This document shows positions 25,609 to 34,499 of a DNA stretch of 64,000 nt, one piece after another. This DNA comes from JAENWD01 sp963837165 (GTDB lineage Bacteria; Acidobacteriota; Vicinamibacteria; Vicinamibacterales; JAENWD01). The notes under the pieces were generated by a model. It was not told where the DNA came from, did not search any database, and worked only from the letters and a program-made list of their open reading frames with translations. How positions within the stretch are numbered: the stretch's first letter is position 1; each line of letters starts with the position of its first letter. The position numbers were made by a program, and so were the translations under genes. Location of the stretch: NCBI GenBank assembly GCA_963837165.1, contig CAWIMD010000004.1:1240001-1304000 (forward strand), read 5' to 3'.

Positions 25609-25717
25609 ATTCCGCACTCGGCATTCCGCACACGGCATTCCGCACTCGGCATTCCGCAATCCGCATTCCGCAATCCGCACTGTTTCAACCTTCCGCATTC
25701 CGCATTCCGCATTCCGC
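25609..25717. repeat. 7-bp tandem repeat (ATTCCGC) between transporter genes
   Basis: Heptamers run head to tail: ATTCCGC alternates with ACTCGGC, ACACGGC and AATCCGC, then after a short break (ACTGTTTCAACCT) come further ATTCCGC units. The last unit abuts the TAA stop of the ATPase gene at 25719. About fifteen units are present. The rest of the gap (25571-25608) shows nothing else. Confidence 0.85.
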
Positions 25718-25718
25718 A

Positions 25719-27209
25719 TTACGAGACGTCGATCGCCGCGTGGAGCACGAGCTCGGGCGTCCACTCGCGAATCGGCCGCGACTCCGACAGCCGTCCGCGG
25801 CTCATCACGGCGAGCCGATCGCACAGGCCGAACAGCTCCGGCAGGTACGAGCTCACCATGAGCACGGCCTTGCCGCGGCGCGCCGCCTCGGTGATGACTT
25901 CGTAGATCTGCGCCTTGCTGCCGATGTCCACGCCGCGGGTCGGCTCGTCGAGCAGGAGCACGTCGGCGTCCTGGTGCAGGAGCCGGCCCAGGGCGACCTT
26001 CTGCTGGTTGCCGCCCGAGAGCGTCCGCACCGGCTGGTCCGGGCCGCCGGCCTTGATGCCCAGGTCCCGGATCCACCGGCGCGCCTGGGCGCGCTGGTCG
26101 GCCAGACGCAGCCAGCCGGCCCTCGCGCAGGCGCCGAAGCCGGTCATCGTGAGGTTGTCGGCCACCGACATGGGCAGCGCGAGGCCTTCGCCCTTGCGGT
26201 CCTCGCTCAGGTATCCGACGCGCCGTCCGATCCGGTGTGAGGGCGTCTCGTGAGCGCCGGCGTCCACGCCGCCGATCCGCACGGCGCCGGCGGCGACGGG
26301 CGCCAGACCGAAGAGGGCGCGGACCATCTCCGTCCGCCCCAATCCCATCAGCCCGGCGATGCCGAGGATCTCGCCGCGCCGCAGCGTGAACGACGCGTGC
26401 CGCACGGCGGGGGGGGCGACCAGGTCGCGCACCTCGAGCACCACGTCGGCTGCCGCGGCGTGCCGCGGGGGGAACAGCTGGTCCACCGACCGCCCCACCA
26501 TGTGGGCGACCAGCTCGGCGTTGGTGGCCGAGCCAATCGGGCCATTCGCCACGCTGCTGCCGTCGCGGAGCACGGTGAACACGTCGGCGATGTCGCGGAC
26601 CTCCTCGAGGAAATGGCTGATGTAGATGATGCCGAGCCCTTCCTCCTTCAACCGTCGGATGAGCGCGAACAGGTGCGCCACGTCCTCGCGCTGCAGGCTG
26701 CTCGTGGGCTCGTCCATCAGGAGGATGCGCGCGCGGGCGGCAATCGCCCGGCAAATCTCGACGACCTGCCGCGCCGCCAGCGGCAGCCCGCCCACCAGCC
26801 GGTCCGGCTTCAGGTCCGGGTGCGAGAAGCTCCCGAGCACCTCGAGCGCGAGCCGCTCCGCTTCGGTGCGCCGGAAGACGCCCCATCGCGAGGGCTCCCG
26901 TCCGAGCAGCACGTTTTCGGCGACCGTCAGGTGCGGGCAGAGCGAGAGCTCCTGGTGGATCAGCGCGACGCCGGAGCGGCTCGCGTCGTGCGGCGACGCG
27001 GGCCGGTACGGCGCCCCGGCGAGCTCCATGCGCCCCTCGTCGGCCGGCAGCGCGCCCGCCAGCACGTTCATCAGCGTGCTCTTGCCCGCGCCGTTCTCCC
27101 CGATGAGCGCGTGCACCTCGCCGTCCTGCAGCGTGAACCCCACGCCGTCCAGGGCGACGGTGGGCCCGAAGTGCTTGCGAATCCCCTCGAGCCTGAGCAG
27201 CGGGGCCAT
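25719..27209 (-). CDS. Sugar ABC transporter ATPase, RbsA-like (two nucleotide-binding domains)
   Basis: The protein has 496 residues, the usual RbsA/MglA length. The first domain has Walker A GENGAGKST, Walker B ILLMDEPTSSL and the signature region GGLPLAARQVVEICRA (degenerate, as is common in domain 1). The second has IAGLMGLGRTEMVRALFGL, LSGGNQQKVALGRLL and VLLLDEPTRGVDIGSKAQI. It energises uptake with the RbsC-like permease. The start overlaps the FAH gene stop by one base. Confidence 0.94.
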   Translation of the reverse strand: MAPLLRLEGIRKHFGPTVALDGVGFTLQDGEVHALIGENGAGKSTLMNVLAGALPADEGRMELAGAPYRPASPHDASRSGVALIHQELSLCPHLTVAENVLLGREPSRWGVFRRTEAERLALEVLGSFSHPDLKPDRLVGGLPLAARQVVEICRAIAARARILLMDEPTSSLQREDVAHLFALIRRLKEEGLGIIYISHFLEEVRDIADVFTVLRDGSSVANGPIGSATNAELVAHMVGRSVDQLFPPRHAAAADVVLEVRDLVAPPAVRHASFTLRRGEILGIAGLMGLGRTEMVRALFGLAPVAAGAVRIGGVDAGAHETPSHRIGRRVGYLSEDRKGEGLALPMSVADNLTMTGFGACARAGWLRLADQRAQARRWIRDLGIKAGGPDQPVRTLSGGNQQKVALGRLLHQDADVLLLDEPTRGVDIGSKAQIYEVITEAARRGKAVLMVSSYLPELFGLCDRLAVMSRGRLSESRPIREWTPELVLHAAIDVS

Positions 27210-28120
27210 CAGTCGGCGATCACCGGATTCGACAGGACGCCGAGCCCCTCGACCTCGATCTCGACGACGTCGCCGGCCTTCAGGAAGATGGGGGGCTTCC
27301 GCGCGAAGCCGACGCCGGGCGGCGTGCCCGTGGCAATGATGTCGCCCGGCTCGAGCGTCACGGTCTCGGTCAGGAACGCGATGACATGGTCCACGCCGAA
27401 AATCAGCTGCCTGGTGCTCGAGTCCTGCAGCGTCTCGCCGTTGACGCGGCAGCGGATCCGCAGGGCATGCGGGTCGGCGACGGCATCGCGCGTGACGATG
27501 TACGGGCCCGTCGGTGCGAACGTATCGCAGGACTTGCCTCGCTGCCACTGGCCGTCGGCGAATTGCAGGTCCCGCGCGCTGACGTCGTTCAGGTTCATGT
27601 AGCCGAGCACGCAGTCGAACGCGCGCTCGACGGGCACGTGTCGGGCCCGTCGGCCGATGACCACCGCGAGCTCCGCTTCGTAGTCCACCTGGGCGCTGGC
27701 CTTCGGCAGGCGAATCGGCTGGTCCGGACCGACAATCGCGGTCACGTACTTTGAGAAGGTCACCGGCGAGGAGGGCACCGGCATGTTGCTCTCGGCGGCG
27801 TGATCGCGGTAATTCAGTCCCACGCAGACGATCTTGCCCGGCCGGGGCACCGGCGGTCCGAGCGCCACGCGCTCCCTCGGCAGCACCGACCCGCGCGGAA
27901 GCGTCTCGGCACGCGCGGCGTCCTTCACCAGCGCATCGTGGATCTGCCGGACCTTCTGCAGCCACTCGTCGTCCAGGTCGTACCACGCGAGCAGCGGGAC
28001 CTCGGCCGACGCGTCCACGGCGACGGCGAAGTTGAGGACGGAGGCCCCGTCGGGCAGCAGCGCGCCGGCGCGCGGCGCGGAGGTCGGCGCGGTGCGCGGA
28101 GTGAACGACACCAGATTCAT
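27209..28120 (-). CDS. Fumarylacetoacetate hydrolase-family protein
   Basis: The product has 303 residues. The FAH fold signatures are KIVCVGLNYRDHAAE, DYEAELAVVIGRRAR (metal-binding Glu), GYMNLNDVSARDLQ, KSCDTFAPTGPYIV and PGDIIATGTPPGVG. In sugar-acid operons these enzymes hydrolyse 2,4-diketo-3-deoxy acids or isomerise diketo acids. That suits a path where the UxaA-type dehydratase makes a 2-keto-3-deoxy acid and the zinc dehydrogenase oxidises it. Overlaps with both neighbours show one operon. Confidence 0.88.
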   Translation of the reverse strand: MNLVSFTPRTAPTSAPRAGALLPDGASVLNFAVAVDASAEVPLLAWYDLDDEWLQKVRQIHDALVKDAARAETLPRGSVLPRERVALGPPVPRPGKIVCVGLNYRDHAAESNMPVPSSPVTFSKYVTAIVGPDQPIRLPKASAQVDYEAELAVVIGRRARHVPVERAFDCVLGYMNLNDVSARDLQFADGQWQRGKSCDTFAPTGPYIVTRDAVADPHALRIRCRVNGETLQDSSTRQLIFGVDHVIAFLTETVTLEPGDIIATGTPPGVGFARKPPIFLKAGDVVEIEVEGLGVLSNPVIAD

Positions 28121-29259
28121 GTGAGCTCCACCACTCCCTTGACGTAGTCGGGCGCCAGGTGCGCGCCGCCGAAGGCCGCCGGCACCTCGTCCAGCGAGTG
28201 GTATCGATGCGTGATGAACGGAGAGACCGCGATCCGGCCCGATTCGATCAGCGTAAGGGCCCGGCGGTAGGTGGACGGCCGCCCATCGGGCTCGAACCCG
28301 CCCGAGGCCCCCACCGGAGACAGCAGCAACGGCTCCAGGAACTGCAGGTTGTTGAGAACCCCGAGGTCCACGCCGGTGTGGCCGTGCCCGTACAGGAGCA
28401 CCGTGCCCTGCTTGCGCAGCAGGCGCGGCATCTCCTGGAAGATCGAGCCCGACCCGGCGGCATCGATCACGCACTCGGCCCGGCGGCCATCGGTCAGATC
28501 CAGCACCGCCGCGGTCAGGTCGGTCGTGGACGGATCGATGGGAGTCGCACCGAATCGCGCGGCGAGGGCGCGCTTGGCAGGCTGCGGGTCCGAGATCAGG
28601 ATCTGCCCGTCGAAACCGAGCGCGGCGCGCAGGTACTGCGTGAACAGCAGGCCGGCCGGTCCGCCGCCGAAGATGAGCACGGTGCGCACGCGGCGCGACG
28701 GATCGGGGTCGGTCAGCCGGTAGCGGCTCGAGGCCTTCAGCAGCAGGTCGCTCGAGTGGACGATGCAGCCGAGCGGTTCGGTCAGGGCGAGCTCGGCGTC
28801 CGGCAGCGGCGCGCAGGTGCGGATGGCGTTCACGGCCGGCACGGTGATGAACTCGGCGAGGGCGCCGGGGAGCCCGGTGATCCCGTGCTCGGCGTAGTGC
28901 TCGCACTGGTGCGAGTCGCCCGTCGCGCAGTACTCGCAGAGGGGCTGCCGGTGCACGCTGACGCAGTTCCGGCCCTGGTCGGCAATCACGCGCGCGCCCG
29001 CGGCCAGCCCCGCGCCCGGCGCAGCCTCCTCGACGACGCCGACGAACTCGTGACCGAGGATTTGCGGCTGCTCGCCGAGCGGGATCGGGCGGCCGGCCGC
29101 GTCGGTGTGGTAGTTGCCGTGCCCGCTGAAGATGTGGAAGTCGGTGCCGCACAGGCCGACGGCAGCCACTCGCAGCAGCACCTCGCCCGGTCCCGGCGGC
29201 GCCACCGGCACGTCGCGGACTTCCATCCGGCCGACGCCAGCCAGCACCGCCGCCCGCAT
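28117..29259 (-). CDS. Zinc-dependent alcohol/sugar-acid dehydrogenase
   Basis: The protein has 380 residues of the medium-chain dehydrogenase class. Catalytic zinc ligands appear in AVGLCGTDFH and ILGHEFVGVVEE, the structural-zinc cysteines in RQPLCEYCATGDSHQCEHY, and the nucleotide loop in VLIFGGGPAGLLFTQYLRAA. It probably oxidises a sugar acid or 2-keto-3-deoxy acid with NAD(P)+. The stop overlaps the FAH start and the start is near the dehydratase stop, so it belongs to the same transcript. Confidence 0.9.
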   Translation of the reverse strand: MRAAVLAGVGRMEVRDVPVAPPGPGEVLLRVAAVGLCGTDFHIFSGHGNYHTDAAGRPIPLGEQPQILGHEFVGVVEEAAPGAGLAAGARVIADQGRNCVSVHRQPLCEYCATGDSHQCEHYAEHGITGLPGALAEFITVPAVNAIRTCAPLPDAELALTEPLGCIVHSSDLLLKASSRYRLTDPDPSRRVRTVLIFGGGPAGLLFTQYLRAALGFDGQILISDPQPAKRALAARFGATPIDPSTTDLTAAVLDLTDGRRAECVIDAAGSGSIFQEMPRLLRKQGTVLLYGHGHTGVDLGVLNNLQFLEPLLLSPVGASGGFEPDGRPSTYRRALTLIESGRIAVSPFITHRYHSLDEVPAAFGGAHLAPDYVKGVVELT

Positions 29260-30827
29260 CACAGCGACACCGACTGCTCTGCCCAGATGCCGAACTCGCG
29301 GTGCTTGGTCTCCTCGGCCCTGGCCTGGATCTCGCCGGAGGCCACCCGCCGGACGTGCTCCAGCACGCGGGAGCCCACGTCCTCGATCGTCTCGGTGCCG
29401 TCGATGATGCCGCCGGCCGAGAGGTCGAGATCCCGCGACATCCGCTCGAAGATCGGCGTGTTCGACGCCAGCTTCACGACCGGCGCGATGGCGTTGCCGA
29501 TGGTGGTGCCCCGGCCCGTCGTGAACACCACCACCTGCGCGCCGGCCGCGACCAGTCCGGGCGTGGACTCCTGGTCGTACCCCGGGCCCTGCATCAGCCA
29601 CAACCCGCGTCCCGAGGGCACCTCGGCGTACCCGGTCACGCCCTCGACACGGGTGGTGCCCGCCTTGGCAATCGCGCCGAGCGACTTGATCGTGATGTTC
29701 AGCAGTCCGCCGGCGACGTTGCCGGGGCTCGGGTTCTCGTTCAGCACCGTGCCGAACTTCGACGCGTAGTCCTTGTACCAGTCCACCATCTGGTAGACGG
29801 CCTCGCCCGTGGCGCGATCCCTGGCGCGCTGGGCCAGGATGTGCTCGGCGCCGCAGAACTCGGGGACTTCCGTGATCACGACGGTGCCCCCGGAGCGCAC
29901 CAGCAGGTCTGCGGCGCGGCCCAGGGCGGGGTTGGCCGACAGCCCGGAGAATCCGTCGGACCCGCCGCACTTCACGCCCAGCACCAGCTCCCGCAGCGAC
30001 GCCGCGCTGCGGCGCGCCTCGTTCGCCACGGGCAGCATGGCGGCCACTTCCTTCAGCCCCCGGTCGATCACGGCCTGCGTGCCGCCGGTCTCCTGGATGC
30101 CGAACCGCACGACGGGCTTGCCCAGATCCCGGTGCTCCTTCTGCAGGTACTTCTCCACGGCCGTGAGATTGGTCTTCTCGCACCCGAGCCCGATGAAGAT
30201 CACGCCGCCGACGTTGGGGTGTCCCGCGTAGTTCGACAGCGTCCGCAGCATCACCTCGATGTTCGAGCCGTCCGAGCAGCCGCAGCCCTTGTTGTGCGGG
30301 ATGGCGACGACGCCGTCCACGTTCGGGTACTTCTCACGGCTGTAGAGCGTGAACTCGGCGATCGTGGCGATCTGCTGCGACTCGTGGCTCGCGCACATGC
30401 TGGTCGGCACGATCAGCACGAAGTTGCGCGTGCCGACCCGGCCGTCGGGGCGGCGGTAGCCCATCCAGGTGCCGACCTGGTCGTCGGGGAAGTAGACGGG
30501 CGGCGGCGTGTGCAGGTCGGGCGGCAGGTCGCGGACGACCGGCACGTCGTTGCTCATGTTGCCCGGCGAGATCGGGTCGCCCTCGGCGATGCCCTTCGAC
30601 GTGCCAATCGGCTGGCCGTACTGCAGCACGAAGGTGCCGGCGGGAATCGCGCGGGTGGCGAAGCGGTGCCCGGGCGTGACCTCGCCGGTCACCGTCAGCG
30701 GCGCACGGCCGCTGACCGAGAGCAGGCGGCCGGCTTCGACGGCCAGTTTGGCGACGGCGACGTTGTCCGCCGGATCGACGATCACGGCGAGGTCGGCGAT
30801 GGCGGTGGGGTGCATGTGGTGGGCCAT
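29259..30827 (-). CDS. Altronate/galactarate dehydratase-family protein (UxaA type)
   Basis: The product has 522 residues. An N-terminal SAF-type domain (about 10-95, VAKLAVEAGRLLSV to LQYGQPIGTSKG) is fused to the catalytic part with GTRNFVLIVPTSMCASH, PHNKGCGCSDGSNIE, FIGLGCEKTN, GVKCGGSDGFSGLSANP and FTTGRGTTIGNAIAPVVK. The cysteines fit the iron-dependent active site of this family, which dehydrates sugar acids to 2-keto-3-deoxy acids. It is the first gene of the minus-strand operon, transcribed away from the binding-protein/two-component genes. Exact substrate unknown; a hexonate or aldarate is likely. Confidence 0.9.
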   Translation of the reverse strand: MAHHMHPTAIADLAVIVDPADNVAVAKLAVEAGRLLSVSGRAPLTVTGEVTPGHRFATRAIPAGTFVLQYGQPIGTSKGIAEGDPISPGNMSNDVPVVRDLPPDLHTPPPVYFPDDQVGTWMGYRRPDGRVGTRNFVLIVPTSMCASHESQQIATIAEFTLYSREKYPNVDGVVAIPHNKGCGCSDGSNIEVMLRTLSNYAGHPNVGGVIFIGLGCEKTNLTAVEKYLQKEHRDLGKPVVRFGIQETGGTQAVIDRGLKEVAAMLPVANEARRSAASLRELVLGVKCGGSDGFSGLSANPALGRAADLLVRSGGTVVITEVPEFCGAEHILAQRARDRATGEAVYQMVDWYKDYASKFGTVLNENPSPGNVAGGLLNITIKSLGAIAKAGTTRVEGVTGYAEVPSGRGLWLMQGPGYDQESTPGLVAAGAQVVVFTTGRGTTIGNAIAPVVKLASNTPIFERMSRDLDLSAGGIIDGTETIEDVGSRVLEHVRRVASGEIQARAEETKHREFGIWAEQSVSL

Positions 30828-30841
30828 GGCTCAAACCCTGA

Positions 30842-30889
30842 ATTTTATCTCAAACGCCCGCGACATCCGGCGCTCGCGGGAGGTATCAT
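30842..30889. promoter_or_regulatory. Divergent promoter region with 7-bp inverted repeat
   Basis: A minus-strand -10-like TAAAAT lies at 30842-30847 and a plus-strand TATCAT at 30884-30889. Between them the heptamers CCCGCGA (30857-30863) and TCGCGGG (30874-30880) form a perfect inverted repeat with a 10-base centre, covering the weak -35 positions of both promoters. NarL-type regulators bind paired heptamers, and one is encoded at 33659. Joint activation of catabolic and sensing operons is inference. Confidence 0.5.
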
Positions 30890-30954
30890 CACCCTCTGCC
30901 CGGGCCGTGCCTCAGGTGGGCGTATGCGCCGGAGCGGGAAGGGACGGACCGGAC

Positions 30955-31968
30955 GTGACGAGGCAGGATCTCCCGGGATTGGCGGCGCGGGTCGCGGTGG
31001 CCGCCGGTTTCGCGGCGCTGGCGCTGGCCTGCTCCGGCCGCAGCGGCCCGTCCGACGAGCTCAGGATTGCCGTCATCCCCAAGGGCACGACCCACGAGTT
31101 CTGGAAGTCGATCCATGCCGGCGCCATCAAGGCCGAGCGGGAGCTGTCCGGGAAAGGCACCAAAGTCGCCATCGAATGGAAGGGCCCGCTGCGCGAGGAC
31201 GACCGCGAGCAGCAGGTGCAGGTCGTCGAGGGCTTCGTCAGCCAGAACATCTCGGGCATCGTCATCGCGCCGCTGGACGAGGCCGCCCTCGTGCGCCCCA
31301 TCGAGGAGGCCGGGCGCGCGGGCATCCCGACCGTCGTCATCGACTCGGCGCTGGATTCCGACAAGATCGTGTCCTTCGTCGCCACCGACAACACGAAGGG
31401 CGGGGAACTGGCCGCCGATCGCATGGGCGAGCTGCTGGGCGGCAAGGGCAAGGTGCTCCTCCTCCGCTACCAGGAGGGATCCGCGAGCACGACGGATCGA
31501 GAGAGCGGCTTCATGAACCGGCTCAAGACGACTTATCCCGGCGTCGAGCTCATCTCCTCGGATCAGTACGCGGGTTCGACACGGGACACTGCCAAGCGCG
31601 CCTCCGAGAACCTGCTGAACCGCTACGGAAACGAGATCCAGGGCATCTTCTGCGTGAACGAGTCGTCCACGCACGGCATGCTCCTGGCGCTGCAGGACAT
31701 CAACAAGGCCGGCAGGATCGCCTTCATCGGCTTCGACGCCAGCCAGACGTTCATCGACGCAATGAACAACGGCCAGATGCAGGGGCTGGTGGTGCAGAAC
31801 CCGATGAACATGGGCTACCTGGGCGTGATGCGCATGGTCGATCACCTGCAGGGCAAGCCCGTCGAGCGGCGCATCGACACCGGCGTGTGGATGATCACGA
31901 AGGACAACCTGTCCCGGCCGCAGTCGGCCGATCTGCTCCATCCGCCGATCGACAAGTACCTCAACTAG
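30955..31968 (+). CDS. Sugar-binding lipoprotein of ABC transporter
   Basis: The product has 337 residues from GTG 30955. A signal with lipobox ALALAC puts the lipidated Cys near residue 23; an upstream GTG (30916) would add an unneeded extension. The periplasmic-binding (type 1, ribose-like) fold is clear: LRIAVIPKGTTHEFWKSIHA, GIVIAPLDEAALVRPIEEAG, VSFVATDNTKGGELAADRM, GIFCVNESSTHGML and IAFIGFDASQTFIDAM. It captures the substrate for the RbsA/RbsC-like pair encoded divergently. Being in one operon with the kinase, it may also present ligand to the sensor. Confidence 0.9.
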   Translation: MTRQDLPGLAARVAVAAGFAALALACSGRSGPSDELRIAVIPKGTTHEFWKSIHAGAIKAERELSGKGTKVAIEWKGPLREDDREQQVQVVEGFVSQNISGIVIAPLDEAALVRPIEEAGRAGIPTVVIDSALDSDKIVSFVATDNTKGGELAADRMGELLGGKGKVLLLRYQEGSASTTDRESGFMNRLKTTYPGVELISSDQYAGSTRDTAKRASENLLNRYGNEIQGIFCVNESSTHGMLLALQDINKAGRIAFIGFDASQTFIDAMNNGQMQGLVVQNPMNMGYLGVMRMVDHLQGKPVERRIDTGVWMITKDNLSRPQSADLLHPPIDKYLN

Positions 31969-31970
31969 CA

Positions 31971-33662
31971 ATGGCCGCGCGCGCCCCGTCGCAGGTCCGG
32001 GTCGAAACCCTGGTGGCGCGGGGCCGCGTGGTCGTGGCCGGCTTCGCGCTGCTGGCCGGCCGGATCGGACCGGCCAGGCCGCCGGCCGCCGCGACGTTCA
32101 TCACGCTGGCCTTCGCGGCCTACGCTCTCGCGCTGCTGCTGATCGTCCGCACGCGCGCGGCGTCCAGCCCGCACTACCCCAGCGCCACGCACGCCATCGA
32201 TCTGGCGGCGTACGGCGCCTTCCTGTCGATCGCGGGCGGCACCTCGCCGCCGGTCCTGGCCTGGTTGCTCTTCGCATTGGTCGCCGCGACCCTGCGCTGG
32301 GGATGGCGGGGGGCCCTGACCACCGGGTCGATCGGCGTAGCCGTCCACGTGGCATTCGGCGCGCACGCGCTCGAGTACACGCGCGAACCCGCCGTCTCCG
32401 CGCGTCAGTTCATCGTGGTCGCCCTCCTGATGGGCGTGGTGACCGTCCTCGTGGGCCTGGTGGGGGCCTACGAAGACTGGCGGGCGACGCAGCTGGCGCG
32501 GCTGGCGGCGTGGACCGGGCCGGACCCGGACCGGCCGCGCGCCCTGCCGGCCGACATGCTCACCCAGGCGTCCGGAGTGCTCGAGGCGCCGCGCACCCTG
32601 CTGGTGTGGGAGGAGCAGGACGAGCCCTGGACCGAGGTGGCGATCTGGGACCAGGGCCGGGTCGAACAGACGCGGGAGGCCCCGGGCACGCTGGGCGACG
32701 TGGTCGCCGAACGGGTGGCTGGATCGGGGTTCTTCTGCCGGGACGTCAATCGGGACCCGCCCCTGACGTTCATCCGCGGACCGCGCGGCCTGAGCACCTG
32801 GCAGGGCCTGCCCATCGACCCCGCGCTCCGCGCGAGGTTCGACATTCGCGCGGTCGCGGCCTGGCCGCTCGCCGGCGAAACGTTCCGCGGGTGGCTGTTC
32901 TGTCTGGATCGCCCGGCGTTCTCGCTGCAGGACCTGACGGTGGGCGACGTCGTCGCCGACCTGTGCTCGACGCGGTTGTCGCAGGCGTATCTGATTGAGA
33001 GGCTGCGGGACACCGTGGTGACCACCGAGCGCGTCAGGCTGGCGCGCGATCTCCACGACGGCGTGCTGCAGACGCTCACCGGGGCCGCCCTCCAGCTGCA
33101 GGCCGCACGCCGCTCGCTCGCCTCCGACGTGACGGCGGCCGAGGAGCGACTGTCCCAGGTGCAGCGCATCATCGCCGCGGGCCAGAACGACCTGCGTTTC
33201 TTCATTCACCAGCTGGGGCCGCGCCGCCCCGCGGAAACGGCCGGGCCCATCGACCTGCAGGGCCGCGTTCACGAACTGGCCGACCGCATCCGTCGGCAGT
33301 GGGGCGTCCCGGTCACGGTGGCCACCGAGCCGGAATCGCTCGAGATCCCCGATCTGCTCGTGAACGACCTGTTCCTGCTGATCCACGAGGCGCTCGTCAA
33401 CGCCGCGCGCCACGCGCGCGCCTCGTCCATTCAGCTGGCGATCCTGCGGGAGGCTCACCAGATCTCCATCGCCGTGGCCGACGACGGCCAGGGGTTCCCA
33501 TTCAGGGGGCGCTACACGCTCCCAGAGCTGACGCAGGCGCAGATCGGGCCGCGGACGCTGCGCGAGCGCGTGTCCTCGCTGGGCGGCACGCTGCAGATCG
33601 AGACCGGCGAGGACGGCAGCCGGGTCCGGCTGACGGTGCCGCTGGTGCGCGAGGTCGCATGA
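31971..33662 (+). CDS. NarX/DesK-type sensor histidine kinase with membrane N-terminus
   Basis: The protein has 563 residues. About five to six hydrophobic segments occupy residues 15-165, without a large periplasmic loop. A GAF-like central region (about 200-345) follows. The HisKA_3 dimerisation motif RLARDLHDGVLQTLTGAAL carries the phospho-His at residue 362. The ATPase domain has LIHEALVNAARHARAS (N box) and VADDGQGFPFRGR (G box). It starts two bases after the binding-protein stop and ends overlapping the regulator. It probably senses the sugar acid or its bound lipoprotein. Confidence 0.9.
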   Translation: MAARAPSQVRVETLVARGRVVVAGFALLAGRIGPARPPAAATFITLAFAAYALALLLIVRTRAASSPHYPSATHAIDLAAYGAFLSIAGGTSPPVLAWLLFALVAATLRWGWRGALTTGSIGVAVHVAFGAHALEYTREPAVSARQFIVVALLMGVVTVLVGLVGAYEDWRATQLARLAAWTGPDPDRPRALPADMLTQASGVLEAPRTLLVWEEQDEPWTEVAIWDQGRVEQTREAPGTLGDVVAERVAGSGFFCRDVNRDPPLTFIRGPRGLSTWQGLPIDPALRARFDIRAVAAWPLAGETFRGWLFCLDRPAFSLQDLTVGDVVADLCSTRLSQAYLIERLRDTVVTTERVRLARDLHDGVLQTLTGAALQLQAARRSLASDVTAAEERLSQVQRIIAAGQNDLRFFIHQLGPRRPAETAGPIDLQGRVHELADRIRRQWGVPVTVATEPESLEIPDLLVNDLFLLIHEALVNAARHARASSIQLAILREAHQISIAVADDGQGFPFRGRYTLPELTQAQIGPRTLRERVSSLGGTLQIETGEDGSRVRLTVPLVREVA

Positions 33663-34300
33663 AGCGCATCCGCATCGCGCTGGCCGACGACCACCCCATC
33701 GTCCTCGACGGCCTGGAGCAGCTGTTCAAGCTCGAGCCGGAATTCGAGGTGGTGAGCCGGGTCTCCACCGCCGAAGCCGCGGTCAACGCCGTCGAGGACC
33801 ACCGGCCGGACGTGCTCGTGCTGGATCTCGCCATGCCCGGGAACGACGGCCTCTGGGTGCTGAAGCAGCTCGCGCCACGGGCGCTCGCCACGCGCATCGT
33901 CCTGCTGACGGCGCACGTGGACGAGGCCAGGCTGCTCGAGGCCGTCCGGCTGGGCGTCTCCGGCGTGGTGCTCAAGGAGATGGCGCCGCGTCTCCTGGTG
34001 GAGTGCGTGCGCAAGGTGCACGCCGGCGAGCGATGGCTGGAGAAGCAGTCGGTGGCGCGTGCCATGGATCGGATGCTGAAGCGGGAATCGGAGCTGGATC
34101 GGCTCCTGCGGCTGCTGACCCCTCGCGAGCTCGAGATCGTTCGCCTGGCGAGCGAGGGCCTTCGGAACAAGGAAATTGCCGAACGGCTGACGATCACTGA
34201 AGGCACCGTGAAAATCCACCTCCACAACATCTACGAGAAGCTGGGCGTCACGGGACGGACCCAGCTCATCCTGTACGCGACCAGGCAGGGCCTTGCCTGA
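33659..34300 (+). CDS. NarL/FixJ-type response regulator
   Basis: The product has 213 residues. The receiver domain has the acidic pair in ALADDHPIV, phospho-acceptor Asp56 in DVLVLDLAMPG, Thr/Lys switch residues in VLLTAHVDEA and GVVLKEMAPR. The LuxR-type helix-turn-helix is LLTPRELEIVRLASEGLRNK then EIAERLTITEGTVKIHLHNI. It forms a cognate pair with the kinase by a four-base overlap (ATGA). The inverted repeat at 30857-30880 is the obvious candidate target. Confidence 0.93.
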   Translation: MKRIRIALADDHPIVLDGLEQLFKLEPEFEVVSRVSTAEAAVNAVEDHRPDVLVLDLAMPGNDGLWVLKQLAPRALATRIVLLTAHVDEARLLEAVRLGVSGVVLKEMAPRLLVECVRKVHAGERWLEKQSVARAMDRMLKRESELDRLLRLLTPRELEIVRLASEGLRNKEIAERLTITEGTVKIHLHNIYEKLGVTGRTQLILYATRQGLA

Positions 34301-34364
34301 AGCCGCCAGCTCAGCCATTTCCACCATCATTCTCGAGGTCCTGCGGGACCATCGATATAAGTAG

Positions 34365-34429
34365 CTCTACCGTTCGATAGAGGCCGGGCAAGCGGCCTCC
34401 CGGCTAAACTGCAGGGCTTCTTCCGGCAG
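34365..34429 (+). ncRNA. Possible structured leader RNA upstream of surface-protein gene
   Basis: Three consecutive hairpins can be drawn: CTCTA (34365) with TAGAG (34378), GCCGGG (34383) with CCCGGC (34399), and CTGC (34409) with GCAG (34426). The string CCTCCCGGCTAAACTG and the preceding TTCGATAGAG resemble parts of the cyclic di-GMP-I riboswitch core (TTCGAAAGAG, CCTCCGGCCTAAACC), and such switches often precede surface-protein genes. The canonical GGACGCAAAG joint is not present, so this is a weak suggestion. It ends 70 bases before the ATG at 34500. Confidence 0.2.
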
Positions 34430-34499
34430 GTCGCGAGCGCCGTGTCTTCCAGCACGGGCCGCCCGGCCGGAGCGTGTCTCGGCGAAAGGCAGGAGTCAG

